DNA of 64,000 nucleotides from Macrosoma leucophasiata (lineage: Eukaryota; Arthropoda; Insecta; Lepidoptera; Hedylidae): assembly GCA_036365455.1 (NCBI GenBank), contig JAWQUS010000020.1:717001-781000 (forward strand). Direction: 5' to 3'. The position numbers and the translations under genes were made by a program. The notes below the pieces were generated by a model that did not search any database, was not told where the DNA came from, and was given only the letters and a program-made list of their open reading frames with translations. Positions 33,401 through 47,100 of this stretch are shown in pieces; positions within the stretch are counted from its first letter, which is position 1; every line of letters starts with the position of its first letter.

Positions 33401-36400
33401 TACGATTTTTTTCACCACTTTCCTTTTTGTCTCATGTAAATAGGTGGTTAGCCTATTGGAATTTCTTACCAGCACATTACCAAACGCTGAGGATGACATA
33501 GCGAAACTTTTGGAGCCTGCTCATTTATTAATTTAGTGATACAAGAAATCTTATCTAGAAATCGCACCTAAAACACATGATTGTAGATACAGCCTTACTT
33601 TTTCTAAGCCCATGGATATTTTGCATCTTAAATCAGCCGTTATCAGCTTAGACTAGACAAATGGCTGATGGCGCTGCTTGGAACGGATCTTTTAAATACT
33701 ACTGCTCTTTTTATGTTAAAGTTCTACAGATAAGAAGATGGGCCACCTGATGGAAAGTAAATACCGTTGCCGAACATTTTTGACATCAGAGATGTGACCA
33801 ACGAGCTGCCAGCCCTAAGTTGCCTATTGTGAACATACCCTTATTTTACTTTGTCTTTTTAATCTTTTTAATCTAGACTAGACAAATGGCTGATGATACC
33901 GCCGGAATGGGCCTTGCAATTACTATAAAAGTAGACATTGCCTTATTTTAATTCGTTTAAAGTAGGGATGTTACGGATATTTTGTACTTTCAAAATGTTT
34001 TAATTAAACCAATCTTGTCTAAATTCTACTGGTGGTAAAGCTTCAGTGACGGAGCTCGTGGGTGTAGGCACCACCGCATTATCTAATATACTTGCCGCTA
34101 AATGGTGGTGTTCAACACTTATCGTGTTCCGGTCAGGTGGTAATGTACGGCCATGTAATTTCCGGCACAGAGGCAACACCTTAGGCGTCAGGAGTGGTAA
34201 CGCATCTGCATTTTGACCTTGGTCTTTGTGTAGTGTGTCTATAGGTTGCAGTCATCACTTAACATCAATGTGAACATGCTTGTTTGCCACTTACATTACA
34301 TAAAAATAAAAACACATTTAAAGAGTATTTTGCGCATACCCAAATAACTTTGGGCATATCACAAGAATAGGTAGATATTCAGTCTAAAAAGTGTAGTGAC
34401 ATCAGATTATAAACTTATATTTCGAATTCGGATATGCTGACGTATAAAAAAATCAGTTACGGTTACGGAGCTGGATAACAACCCTAGTCTAAAGACATTT
34501 CTGTCTCAACTCACCCTAGACTGGTAGACAGAGATGGGTGAGTACAGATGGTTGGCGATGGCTGCCTGGAACGGTCCTTGGCTCGTCAGCACGTCTGATA
34601 TTTTAGATATCTGCGGGATCGGCGTCACGTACTGCTGAAAATGGTACAGTTAAACATTAGTCAAGTTTATGGACGTTGACAATCGATTTTCTAGAGTAGG
34701 GTGGGGCGGTAGGCATAGATCATCACGGGCCACCGGCCGCGGCGGACCGGAGGGGAGTAGCCACATGCAGGCTTTCCCCTCTGTCAAAGTACAAGACCAA
34801 ATGGTCCTATGCCTTTCGCCCAGATGTTTAAAATAGTGCGTGCAATTGTTTCTGTATTTTTGTTTAAGTCAAGGTGTGAGTTTCGTAGTAATAGACGATT
34901 TTTGTAGTATGAGTGTGTGTCACACGTATTTCCCCCCGGCAAAAAATGATAGATTGTTTTGCATCGGTAATAAACGCTATGGCTACTCCCTTGTGGTAGG
35001 TATGTGATGAAATTTCAGGGTTTCGTAGCCTACGAGTAACAATGAGGTACAGTTTTGTCATGTCCGTCCGTCCATACGTTTTTCCGCAGCTTAGCTCAGA
35101 GACTCTTATTAGGTAGGTACTAGAAAGCAGTAATTGCTACTACACTTAGGTAATATAAAAGCTCTAACGAAGAGCATTGATTCAAAAATTCAGTGGTACG
35201 AGTATCTATGCTCTTAATCTATTGGAAGAAAAATTCATGTCATAAATGTTTTAATATAGGTCTACATCACTATCTATAGGTATACATCTACATCACTCCA
35301 AAGCGACTGATATTTATACGTTTTTTTTTTCAATTTTAATGTTTTGTTTGTGTCGCCAAGGTAGGTTTAAATGACAAAACTTATTTGGAAACTACCCAGA
35401 ACATTATAATAGGATAAAATGTGACGTTCAGTCTAGCTGTTTTGGAACCAAATGTACTCGTACAGGACCTTAGGAAGAGACTTCGGCTTATTTCGGGTTT
35501 GTTGAGCGTTTTCTCTTTCGCACCTCATGTAATTGATGCTTGTCGACCATTATGATCAGGTTTTGACCAATAGCGGACTATCAGTGCTTACGTAGGCAGT
35601 ATACAGCAGGGATAACGCTCTTCGAAGTCGAAACTAGCCGATTTTTTCTTTAGTAGGCTCGATGAACAATATAATAGGTAAATATTGCATATCGAGCCTA
35701 CTGGTTGCTGTACAATTTATTGGGTCCCACAGGGGTTAGGACTACGTGTTCAGGGTCCTGTAGTATTACACAACTTTGGATTTTCAAAGTAATACGTTTT
35801 AATTTTCAAGAAGCAGTTCATGTTTAGCATTTAAGGACGAACGTGAGCAGAATTTTGTGTCGTATAAATTTATTACCCTTAGTTTCTAGAAATTAAGATA
35901 ATATTTATTAAGGACCTCAGTAGCTTAATATTAATTTACTTAGCGGAATTATATGTTATCATAATTTCATTACGAAACTTCACGCCTGTAATTCCCGAAG
36001 GCCGAAGGGCAGAGGTAAATGCATGCGTTAAAGCATACATGCAAACAAGCACGATTGGCCAGTTTTGGCCCATGTAACAGGTGGCGAGCCTGTTGACATC
36101 TCTGGGCACATCACCAAACTCTGAGGTACTGAGGACCGCCGACCAGAAAATGGAAAAAATCCCAACAGAACCAGAGATAAAAGGCGTGACGTAGTAGGTA
36201 CTTTTTTATTCTTAACAAAAGTATGGTGATAATGCTATAGAGCTAAATAGACTCAAAAACATATAAAAATCAAATGGCAAATCGACAAATACACTCGACT
36301 TAATTTGGGACCCTTATCTTTCGGATTCCCCCCATGCTAGGTAATCTTATTAGAGGCAACTGTCTTTCAGTTCCATTTGGTCCATTTGGGCTCGGCTGCG

Positions 36401-39400
36401 TCGCGTCTTCCTCGAGATAAGGCGATTAACGTCATAATATTATACTAGACGCGCTCCACGGCATTGCTTTGCGATATTCGACCCTTTTGTTGTTGAGTAT
36501 TTGAATATTATTACACTTTATTCATCAAGGGCGAATGGCCCCGCGGCTGGTGTAGATCGCAAGCGATCTACTCGGTTAAGCGATACGGCGGCGGTCGGGA
36601 GTGTGATGGGTGACCGCTAGTGGCAATTTGAAAAGCGTGTTTGAAAGCTTCGTAGGGCACGTTAAGCCGTTGGTCCCGGTTGCTATTGATAGAGAGCAGT
36701 CGTTAAACGGCTAAAAGTCGTCAAAGAGGCATTCCTTAGGCCTCAGGAGTGGTAAAGCATCTGCATTTTGACCTCTGGTCTTTGTGTGGGTGTCTATAGG
36801 CTGCAGTCATCACTTAGCATCAATGTGAACTGATTGCTTGTTTGTCACTTCCATAACATAAAAAATATGGTTGTGATAGAATTCGACGTCAGGTATAGTT
36901 CTCAGAAAATGCTGCGTGTCGGTATTTTTTTAAAGTTCTAAGCGCCTAATGATTTGTGACGAGGAGACGTGCAGTTCACATTGATGGTAAGTAAATGATG
37001 ATGCCTAGAGACATCCTATAGATACAAAAACTAACGGTCAAAATACGGTGTCATCGTGACAGTGTAACACACAGACATAATTATTTTCACATTCATAATA
37101 TTACTGTCAATATCATCATGTTTTTGTCTTTATTTGTGATAATTTAAACATACTTACTTGTTTAATATTAATGGATAAACTTGAGCGCCTGAATAAATAT
37201 AATGAGCAAATGTAATTTGTTTTGGAATGAGGTAATTTTCGCGGTAACTGTCTCAATTATGTTTAATTTTATTTTAATGATATTGTACATAATATACGGA
37301 TATTTATTCACATTTATAATTCTATGTAATGAAGGTGGCAAGGCAAACAACACACATTTTTTTTTTTTTGTAATGGAACTGGTAAACAAGCATGCAGTTC
37401 ACATTGGTGTTAAGTGAAGACTGCAGCCTATAGACACCCACACAAAGACCAAGGTCAAAATACAGATGCGTTCCTACTCCTGAGGCCTAAGGTGTTATGC
37501 CTCTGTGCCGGATTTTACAGGGCCGTACATTACCACCTGACCGGAACACGATAGTGCTGAACACGACCATTTAGCGGCAAGTATATTAGGTAATGCGGTG
37601 GTGCCCACGCCCGCGAGCTCCGGCTCTGGAGCTCTACCACCAGTAACGCTATGTAGAGAGGCTGCCTGCAAGAGGTGATGCACTAATTTAAATAAACCCT
37701 TTATTCACACACCAAATATAAAATTGACATTTTAGAACTACCTAAAATGTCAATTTTATATTTGGTATTTTTACTAATATAATGACAATTGTTCAAGCCC
37801 GTTCCTATACATCTATTATATCGAACAATACTTAGGTATTATAACTTTTAAAAGGCTTTCATTAATCCGGAGACAATTTCGACTGAAGAACTTTAACCCT
37901 TTCTCTGCCACAGTCGAGCAAAGTAAGAACGATATATTATAGATACTTTAAATTGTGGCCAAGTTATTCTCCAGCGGGAAATCTTTATGCCGACGTGGTC
38001 TCAGCTCGTTGGGGATGTATTCATAGGCCAGCTTCTTATTTGAATATTTCCTTTCAATATAATATTAAAATGAAGTATAACCTACAATTATATCTTCTTC
38101 TATTTAAAATCTTTTTTTTATGTAACGAAGGTGGCAAACAATCATGCAGCTCACATTGGTGTTAAGTGATGACTGCAGCCTATGGACATGTTTACAAAAA
38201 TCGGAGGTCAAAATGTATAGTCATAGTATTGGTGATGGGTCATGTTTAACTTAATTTAACATAGTTTTATCTGATTCTACTTACTGCGGAAAAAAATTGC
38301 TTGATATTTGTCTTCATCTCCCCTCTCCTCAAAGGGAGATTAGATGAGATTCCCTAGCTCTACTCCCCCTCGCCCCTAAACATCTCTCGAAATTAATGGA
38401 CCTAAGTAGTCATATAGACTTAACATGATAATAGTAAATAACGTAAACATAACGATCCTGTGTGCAAAATAAGTAAGCAATACCTTCACAGGCTATATAT
38501 ACGTACATTGATACAGTCATACAATATATTTGAACATATTTAAATGCCTAGCACTTAAAAATAAGATATTTACATTTTTATATAACTGTCTTTTAACATT
38601 TTCAAGCGTTCTCAATAAAGCTATGTCAAGAGATTCAGGTGCGAGATGTATTCCACAGGCGTCTACATAAAATATTTTTTCTTATCAGCCCCGAATCAGA
38701 ATAATATATTTTTCATAAAATCTTTCTCTTTTCATGAGAACAGATAACTTCGCTGAAAACAGTCGTTAACATGAATATTAAAACAACCAGCACTATAAAT
38801 AAGGCCCGCGTCCCTCTACTTCGTGATTTGTGTGGCAATTGCGTAAAAGTGACTTTCCATTTAAGAAAAAAAAGTTAAAAGACGAGTAGGCTTAGCTTTT
38901 CCTCTTTTAGTCTGGTTACGCGTACCGAGCGTCACGTTTTACGTAATCGTTTACGTTCTTCAGTACATTGGAGGGTGTATGAATGGTAACGTGGACGTGG
39001 AAAGGATACAATTGTTACTTGTACTGGGTGTATCGTACGTGCCTAAAAAACGGGATAGGAACGTGAAAGGTTCACTTTCAAAAATTGAGGTCGCGTTGCC
39101 TTTGGAGATAAAGAAATCTGGTTAGCTCGAGTTGGATTCACGGATTTCGTAGTGTTTTTTATGTAAGAAAGGTGGCAATAAAGCATGCAGCTCACATTGA
39201 TGTTAAGTGATGACTGAAGCCTATAGACATCTACACAAAAACCATAGGTCAAAATGCAGATGCGTTGCCACCCGTGAGACCTAAGTTGTTATGTCTCTGT
39301 GATAGTTACTACGGGACCATGCATATACTCGAACCATAGTTTTGGATTTTGCGGTGTCGTAAATGGATTTAGCATACCTACAGGTACAGTTAGGTAATGG

Positions 39401-42400
39401 CGTCGGGACCTGATGATCCCATCGCCCATTAGCGGAGCTTTTATTGGAGAATAATTCTTCCATTAGTGCAGTCAGGTGACCGAATAATTGCTGGCAAATC
39501 ATTCCAATCGGGCGGTGGCAAGTGAAAAATGCAAGATGGGCAGCGTCCAGCGACAAAAGAATTGCCACTGCGTTTGTCAACTGTATACTAAGCGTTAAGG
39601 CATATCTCCCTTATGGGGAGGCAATGACGTCGGCCTGGTTAGTCCAGCGGTGTGATATGACCGTTTGATTCGAAGGGTCGCGGGTTTGATCCCCGCACCG
39701 GGACAAATATTTGTATGGCCTACAGATATTTGTTTCGGGTGCGGTCAACAACGGCACCCATGACACAGGTTTATACCAACTGCGGGGCTGTGAGTGTAAG
39801 CGTATTTTATTTAACGGTCCAGCAGTGAACATCTTTCGGCTGAAATGATGATACAGTTACTCTCAGTCTGTCAGTCGGTTACGTTTATCTGCCTCAGCAT
39901 TGTAGTGGTATTTATTTCACGACTGCTACTGGGGAATCCTAGTACGAGATTCACAGACCGCACTACGACTTTACTTGGAGCAAAGTATGCTTAGAACTGT
40001 CAGAAATGTATGGGTTTTGACAGTACGAAGCGTACTTTGCTCGAAAGTAAAGTCGTAGTGCGGTCTTTGAATCTCGTCCCTAGTTTCGAACCCCGGATCG
40101 GACTCTGTCATAGGATTTCTGCTCTACTACTAATCTCCATCATCCCTCCCTTCACGCGAAGCGCAACAGAGGCGGGGATGGTTCGGGGATTGAGGCCAAT
40201 CCTCGTACCCCGGGCTTATCTGCCCCCCAAGCGTCGGGGGCAGATTGATTTCTGCGCTTAAATGGTAGACAGCACTATGGTGTTCCAGTACTTCCAGTTA
40301 GACGGTAATGCATGGTCCGTAATTTAGGACAAACTAGGTACTTAAACCTCCAAAGTGGCTTACATTGATACGTCTAACATGATATGTTCTTGTTGAAGAA
40401 ATATACTACATCGAGCCTAGGAGAGAGACAATCGATTAGTTTCGACTTCGTAGAGCGTTATCTCTGCTGCACACTGCCTACGTAAGCACTGATAGTCAGG
40501 TATTGGTCAAAACTTGATCAAAATGGTCGACAAACGTCACATAGGTAAGATCATCATATCAGCCATAGGACATCTACTGCTGAACATAGGCCTCCCCCTA
40601 TGACCCCCATGCCGACCGATCGAAAGCGACGTGCATCCAGCGGGTAGCTGCAGCCTTCACTAGGTCGTCGGTCCATCTTGCAGGTGGACGCCCTACGCTG
40701 CGCTTGCCGATACGTGGTCTCCACTCGAGAACCGTTCTGCCCCAGCGGCTATCGGTTCTCCGAGCTATGTGCCCTGCCCATTGCCACTTCGGCTTGGAGA
40801 TCTGCTTGGCTATGTCAGCGACTTTCGTTCGCCTACGAATCTCCTCATTTCTGATTCGATCCAGTAGGGCCGAAACGCCGAGCATAAATAATAACTCTCC
40901 ATTGACCGCTGAGTGAATACTGTATATGCTTATAATTTACTGTATTCAATTATTACCAGTGTGAACTTCATGCTTGATTGCGACATTCATGACAATGCAT
41001 AACGAGTTATAGGTGATTTGAATACACTACACGTCTATTAAATATTCCCTAGCGTTCAATTCTGTGAATATTCTCAGATCCCCAAGTCACGCAGCGGATC
41101 AATTAAGTTAATTTCCCCGTGAAACGATCAGTTCAATTTACCGGAGCGTCTCATAACTCCTGAAGCAATTTAGGAGTCAGGAGCAAATGAAAATTAAATT
41201 AGGACGGAAAAAACCCATTGCCGTTGTATACTGGATTGAGACTGGGTGACAGACGTGTTGGACAACTGATCGAGCTTTTTTAGGCGATAAGTGAATACTG
41301 CAATTTATTGCGTTGCACTGTTTTGATTCAGCTATTTCAACAATATCATTATCTCTTTATATAACACTCGGCAACTCTTCAGTTTGCCCTCATAGATAAT
41401 GTACCACAAAATGTCCTTGGCATGAAGATTGACAATTTTGAACACTATGCCCGTCCAAAATACTTCTCAGTGTCAACTAGAATATTCTAAAATCCCCAAG
41501 TCACGCAGCGGATCAATTAAGTAAACTCCTTGAAACGATCAGTTCAATTTACCGGAGCGTCTCATAACTCCTGAAGCAATTTGGGAGTGAGGAATTGAAC
41601 AAATGAACATTGAGTTGATGAAAGAGATGAAAAAAAAAAACCAGTCGTTGTAATTATTCCTCACTCCCAAATTAAGAAGTGAGAATAAGGTTCGATTGCA
41701 CGACAATATTTGTTAAAATTATCCTACTTACTAATTTAAAGAAGGAGAACTTCTTTAAGAAGTGAGAATAAGGTTCGATTGCACGACAATATTTGTTAAA
41801 ATTATCCTACTTACTAATTTAAAGAAGGAGAAGGATTTGTTAAAGTTCGAGAAGGATGTAAAGTTTTACATTTGAACACGGACATACATAAATTAATGCA
41901 GGTGATTTATGAATACCGCAGCCTATAGATTAAAGTAAGTCTTTGTCTCTAACGATCCCTTCTTTTATCTGCATTGAACTACTTATAACATGTAAAATGA
42001 TGTTTTTTTTTATTTATTAATTAATAATAATCATTATTACGATTTATTCTTCACTAGCTGACCCGGCAAACTTCGTATTGCCTCACAATGAAATAATGTG
42101 TCAAAGGTGTGATAGATACAGACTATTTGTATAGGAAAATGAAATTAAATGTAGAGATTCCCGTGGGAATGAGTGATTTTCTCGCAGTAAAAAGTAGCCT
42201 AAATGTTGGACAGGCTTAGTATCTATACACCACAAAAAGTTTCATTCGAATCCGTCCAGTATCTTCGGAGATTAGCCTGGACAAAGGGACAAATAGACAG
42301 ACAAAAAATTTAAAAATCATTGAAAAGTGTTCTAATACTATTTTAACATCGCCCACAATTGGTTTTTCGTAAATATATACAATGTACAGACACGCAGATT

Positions 42401-44114
42401 TTACTGTTTTATTACATGTATAGATTATACCTACATATTTTATATTTAATCTGGCTTTGTTACACATGTTTTTTAATCTAACTGGTAGCTCCATTAATCG
42501 ACCCAAACTAACTAGAAACAGTTCAGATTTGGCAGAACTAATGAAAAAGGGCAAAATCCGTATTAAAGCAGTCCCTGATCTAATATCCATTCCTTCCAGC
42601 AAACATAGGACAATCCAAGTCTAGACTATTAAGACCGGGACTTATTTGAATAGGAAACGGCTCCAAAAAGTGGAGCGACTAGGAATTAATTGTGCAGACA
42701 TTAAGACTAACGATCTTGACAGCGGAGCGAACGCTGTGATGTATGGTGTCTAATTCTTGGAGAAGAGGTATAATGTCACCTTTTTATGAGTCGTTTGTAG
42801 GGTTCCGTATCTCGAAAGGCAAAAACGAAACCCTTGTCCGCTAGGACAAGTCGAATTCGCGTAAATCGGGGTTCATCTACGTTCATGTACGACCCTGTAA
42901 TTTCAGGCACAGAGACATAACACCTTAGGCCTCATTAGTGGTAACGCTTCAGCATTTTGACCTTGGTCTTTGTGTGGCTGTCTATAGGCTGCAGTCATCG
43001 CTTAACATTAATGTGAACTGCATGCTTGTTTGCCACTTCAATAAAATAAAAAAAACCTTTGCATATTAGTACTAGGTTCAAATAACTCATTTTTAGGTCT
43101 TTTGGATAACATAATTCAAAAATTAAAAAAAAAAACAAAATTCAAATCATTTATTTCAAATTGGTCTACAAGGACACTTTTGCATTGTCGGGTTATAAGC
43201 TACATAGAGAGAATGACTTTTAATAATAATCCAATAGGTATTCATAAATACCAATTTAATAATAATATTTAACCGATATGGAAATCATCAAATTTTTCAA
43301 TTCCTTCATAGAAGAAAAAGAAAAATCTGTTCGTCATAATCATAGTCATTCACTTTAGAGTTCCAAGTGCAGGCACTACTGAGAAGAACTCCGCTACCCA
43401 ACAAACTCAGCGTGTTGTAATTTATAGGTAAATTAATAATGTATACTCGAACTTCTCGTAAACCGAACACTGACCGAGTGGAGTAGGGAAACCGATGCTC
43501 GCGGTATGAAAATCGTTGAGGAGTTTACTCGGCTGTCTTTTGATTCCATCATCAGATCGTCTCCAGACATAGAGCAACATGGGCCACTGACATAATTCTA
43601 GGTCACTGATCTATACTTATAATAAAACTGTAGAAGTGCAAATTCTGTACATTAAAAATATTGAAAAACTGAATACCAGGGGATGTTACTACCGATCGAT
43701 ACCGAACCCAAATATGTGATTAGAAATTTTTTTGTCTGTCTGTCTGTCTGTCTGTTTGCATCACATAAAAACTACTAGTCCGATTACAATGAAACTTAGT
43801 ATGATTATACTTTAACCTTTGGCGCACAACACTGGGTACTTTTTATCCCGGAAAAATGTCTGTTTGTCTGTGTCTTTGTGCACGCGAATTTCAGAAACGG
43901 GTTATTCGATTTGCGGCTTTCATTAATATATTGTGGTAAGTTTCACTTAACATTTAGTGTTTGTTTCATGGGAATCGGTTCAGAAAAAAAAGTAATGTCA
44001 ATGTAAAGAATCACATCGAATATTTTTAAGCTATTCTGTATCTTAGTTCTATCTTTTAGGGGGTTTCATACCTAAAAGGTAAAAACGGACCCTACGGATT
44101 ACTAATCCTCCGCT

Positions 44115-44145
<31 letters not shown>

Positions 44146-47100
44146 ACCAGGCTGTATCTCATAAATAGTGATAGCTAGAAAGCTAACATTTTCACAAATT
44201 ATGTATTTCTGTTACGGCTATAAAGACAAAATTAATTACTAAAACAAGAAAATGAAAATGTTAAGAAGTCCAAGGGGGAATACAATAAAGGTGTTTTTTT
44301 TTTCGTATATATTTTGCTCGATAATAACTTAAAATTTTCACAGAATTTTTAGGTCTTATGTTGTATTGTACCTTCCATCCCTACTTCCCTACTAATATTA
44401 TAAATGCGAAAGTAACTCTGTCTGTCTGTCTGTATGTCTGTCTATCTGTCTGTTACCTTTTCACGTCTAAACGACTGAACCGACTTTAATGATATTTGGT
44501 ACAGAGATAGAGTTGACTTTGAGAAAGAACATAGGCTACTTTTTAAATGACATCCAGGGGGGCGAAGCCGCGGGCAACAGCTAGTTTATAATAATTGTGT
44601 ACTAAACTAAATTGGTCCAATTATTTCAAAACAAACTGGCTGCGACAGACAGGCACACTATAGCTAGTGTGCCCGTCTGTCGCAGACTCGTGCCCTTCCT
44701 CTCCCGAGTCTCTCCCCTTCTTGGGAGGAGGCCTGGAGCTTACTCCACCACGTTGCTCTAATGCGGGTTGGTGGAGATAAGGGTTAGTGGCCAACCCGCT
44801 GTCGGATGTTTTCAAACCGCTTATTAGGCCTCCGACAAGGTTTAACGACTGCTATCTATCGATAGCAACCGGAACCAACGGCTTAACGTGCCCTCCGAAG
44901 CACGGAAACTCGCATTTTAATTTGCCACTAGCGGTCACTCATCACACACCCGACCGCGCCCGTATCGCTTAACCGAGTAAATCGCTTCCGATCTACACCA
45001 GCCGCAGGACTGACTGTACGTTCCTTTATACAAAACTAGCTGTTGCCCGCGGCTTCGTCCGCGTGGATGTTGTTTTATAATAACTTTTTCCTGAATTTTC
45101 TTTGCTATAAACCTCACGGAGCCCGAGACCTTTCCAACGAATGCAAAACCGTGGAACTCGGTTCTTGCGTTCTGGAGTTATAGCGTCAGGAAGGAAAACC
45201 CGACGGTTTTTTATATTATAGATGTAAAAATGTGCCGTGCTCTCAAACTGGTCTGTCGATATGTCGACCGGTGGATATGTGTAATATCCACCGGTCGACA
45301 TATCGACAGACCAGTTTGATAGCGACTCAGGGATGTTACATAAAAACGAGTTGCGCGGTTATGTGCCATCACTTCCTGTTGACGAAAGAAAGTTATCACA
45401 TCGTAGGTACGTATGATATCGAGCATACGTTTTTATGTAGGTAAGTATAGTTTTAGCGATTTTTTTTACGGAGAAAGTTTTTATGAGTAAAGGCATTTTT
45501 TAGCTGATTTTTTTATGTAATGGAAGTGGTAAACAAGCATGCAGTTCACATTGATGTTAAGTGATGACTGCAGCCTATAGACACCCACACAAAGACCAAG
45601 GTCAAAATGCAGATGCGTTACCTCTCCTGTGGCCTAAGGTGTTATGCCTCTGTGTCGGAAATTACAGGGCCGTACATTACCACCTGACTAAAACACGATA
45701 GTTCTGAACACTAGCATTTAGCGGCAAGTATACATAGGTATACCTTGCTAGGCACCACCGCCCGTAAGTGGTAGTGTTCATAACGATCGTGTTCCGGTCA
45801 GGAGGCAAAGTACGGCCTCTTAATATCCAGCACAGAGGCATTACATTTTAAACCCTCGTATTGGTAATGCATTTACATACAAATACATGGTTTATATGTA
45901 AATGTTAATAGGCTAGAGTATTTCCTTACCTGTGAAATGTATGCTTATTTACCACTTCATGACATAAAAACCGGTCAAGTGCGTGTCGGGCCATAGTGCA
46001 GTGTAGGTTGCCGTAGTGTTTAGGCTTGAATAAGGTAATGAAAAAGAAATTATCTTTTTAGTTCTTCAAAATTATCCGCGCATTACATGTAAAGTGTAAC
46101 GCGGTACCCTAAGGTACCCTAAATAATTTTTTATTATGTTTTTATTCTACCGCTTTGTCAGCGTGATTAAGGTGTATACTGGTGCCAAATTTCAAGTCCC
46201 TAGTACCAATAGATTTTGCGCTAAATCGCGGACGGACAGACAGACAGACAGACGGACGGACATGGCGAAACTACGGATACTACATGGCGGACATGGATCC
46301 TTGTTTACTACGGAACCCTAAAAAGAAAGTACTTAGTTACCTACCTAATACTATCTATACAAGTTTAGGAAACCGCACCCATTCCTCACTATTAACGATC
46401 TATTCACATTTGTATGAAATACATCGAAATTCTGTATCTTATATTTAAAGTCAGTTTCACAATAGTTGATCAGAGATTATTATCGAACTATATGTGGTCT
46501 ATATCGAACTTGTTAGGGCACAGTGAAAGTTGCGCGTGTGTGGCAGTTATAGTTCAGTCAACTGAACGTGGTTGCTGTTAACCAGTTGTTGACCGTTTAC
46601 TAGGTCACTATAAATAAGTAGGTATTTATTTTGTGTCATTTTTTGAATTGGTCTAAGTATGTTACGTTGTTAAAAATAGATTTATTGGCACACGCGTTTT
46701 TCCTGTGTATCTAATACGTTCATAACCCATTTTTCACATGAATACACACGAACGTTTGAAAAACTCGGGATTATGTCTAATTTTGCTAAATTTCAAAGAA
46801 ACTGTACATTTTTTTTTCGTCACATGAACTCTCTATTTCACCACGAGGGATGAAGATGGAAAATGTTTTCTATTAAATATATCAAACACCAATTGCAAGA
46901 TTCAGAGACCGCTCTACGACTAAACTTTGACTTCGGGTCGAACTTTCAATGTTTATTTTGCTTAATAGACGAGTCAAACTCTTAAATTACTTTATTTATT
47001 TTTCGCTGAGTAAAGGTGAGCTTTTCAAGTAAAACAAAAGTTCTGACACGTCTGTGAAACAAAATAAACATTAAAAGTTTGACTTGAAGTTAAAGTAAAG

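Noticed and set aside
45026..45444. Open frames on both strands of 70-90 codons
   Set aside because: They are produced by the perfect hairpin at 45243-45319 and the dispersed element before it. The two strands encode the same residues because of the palindrome.
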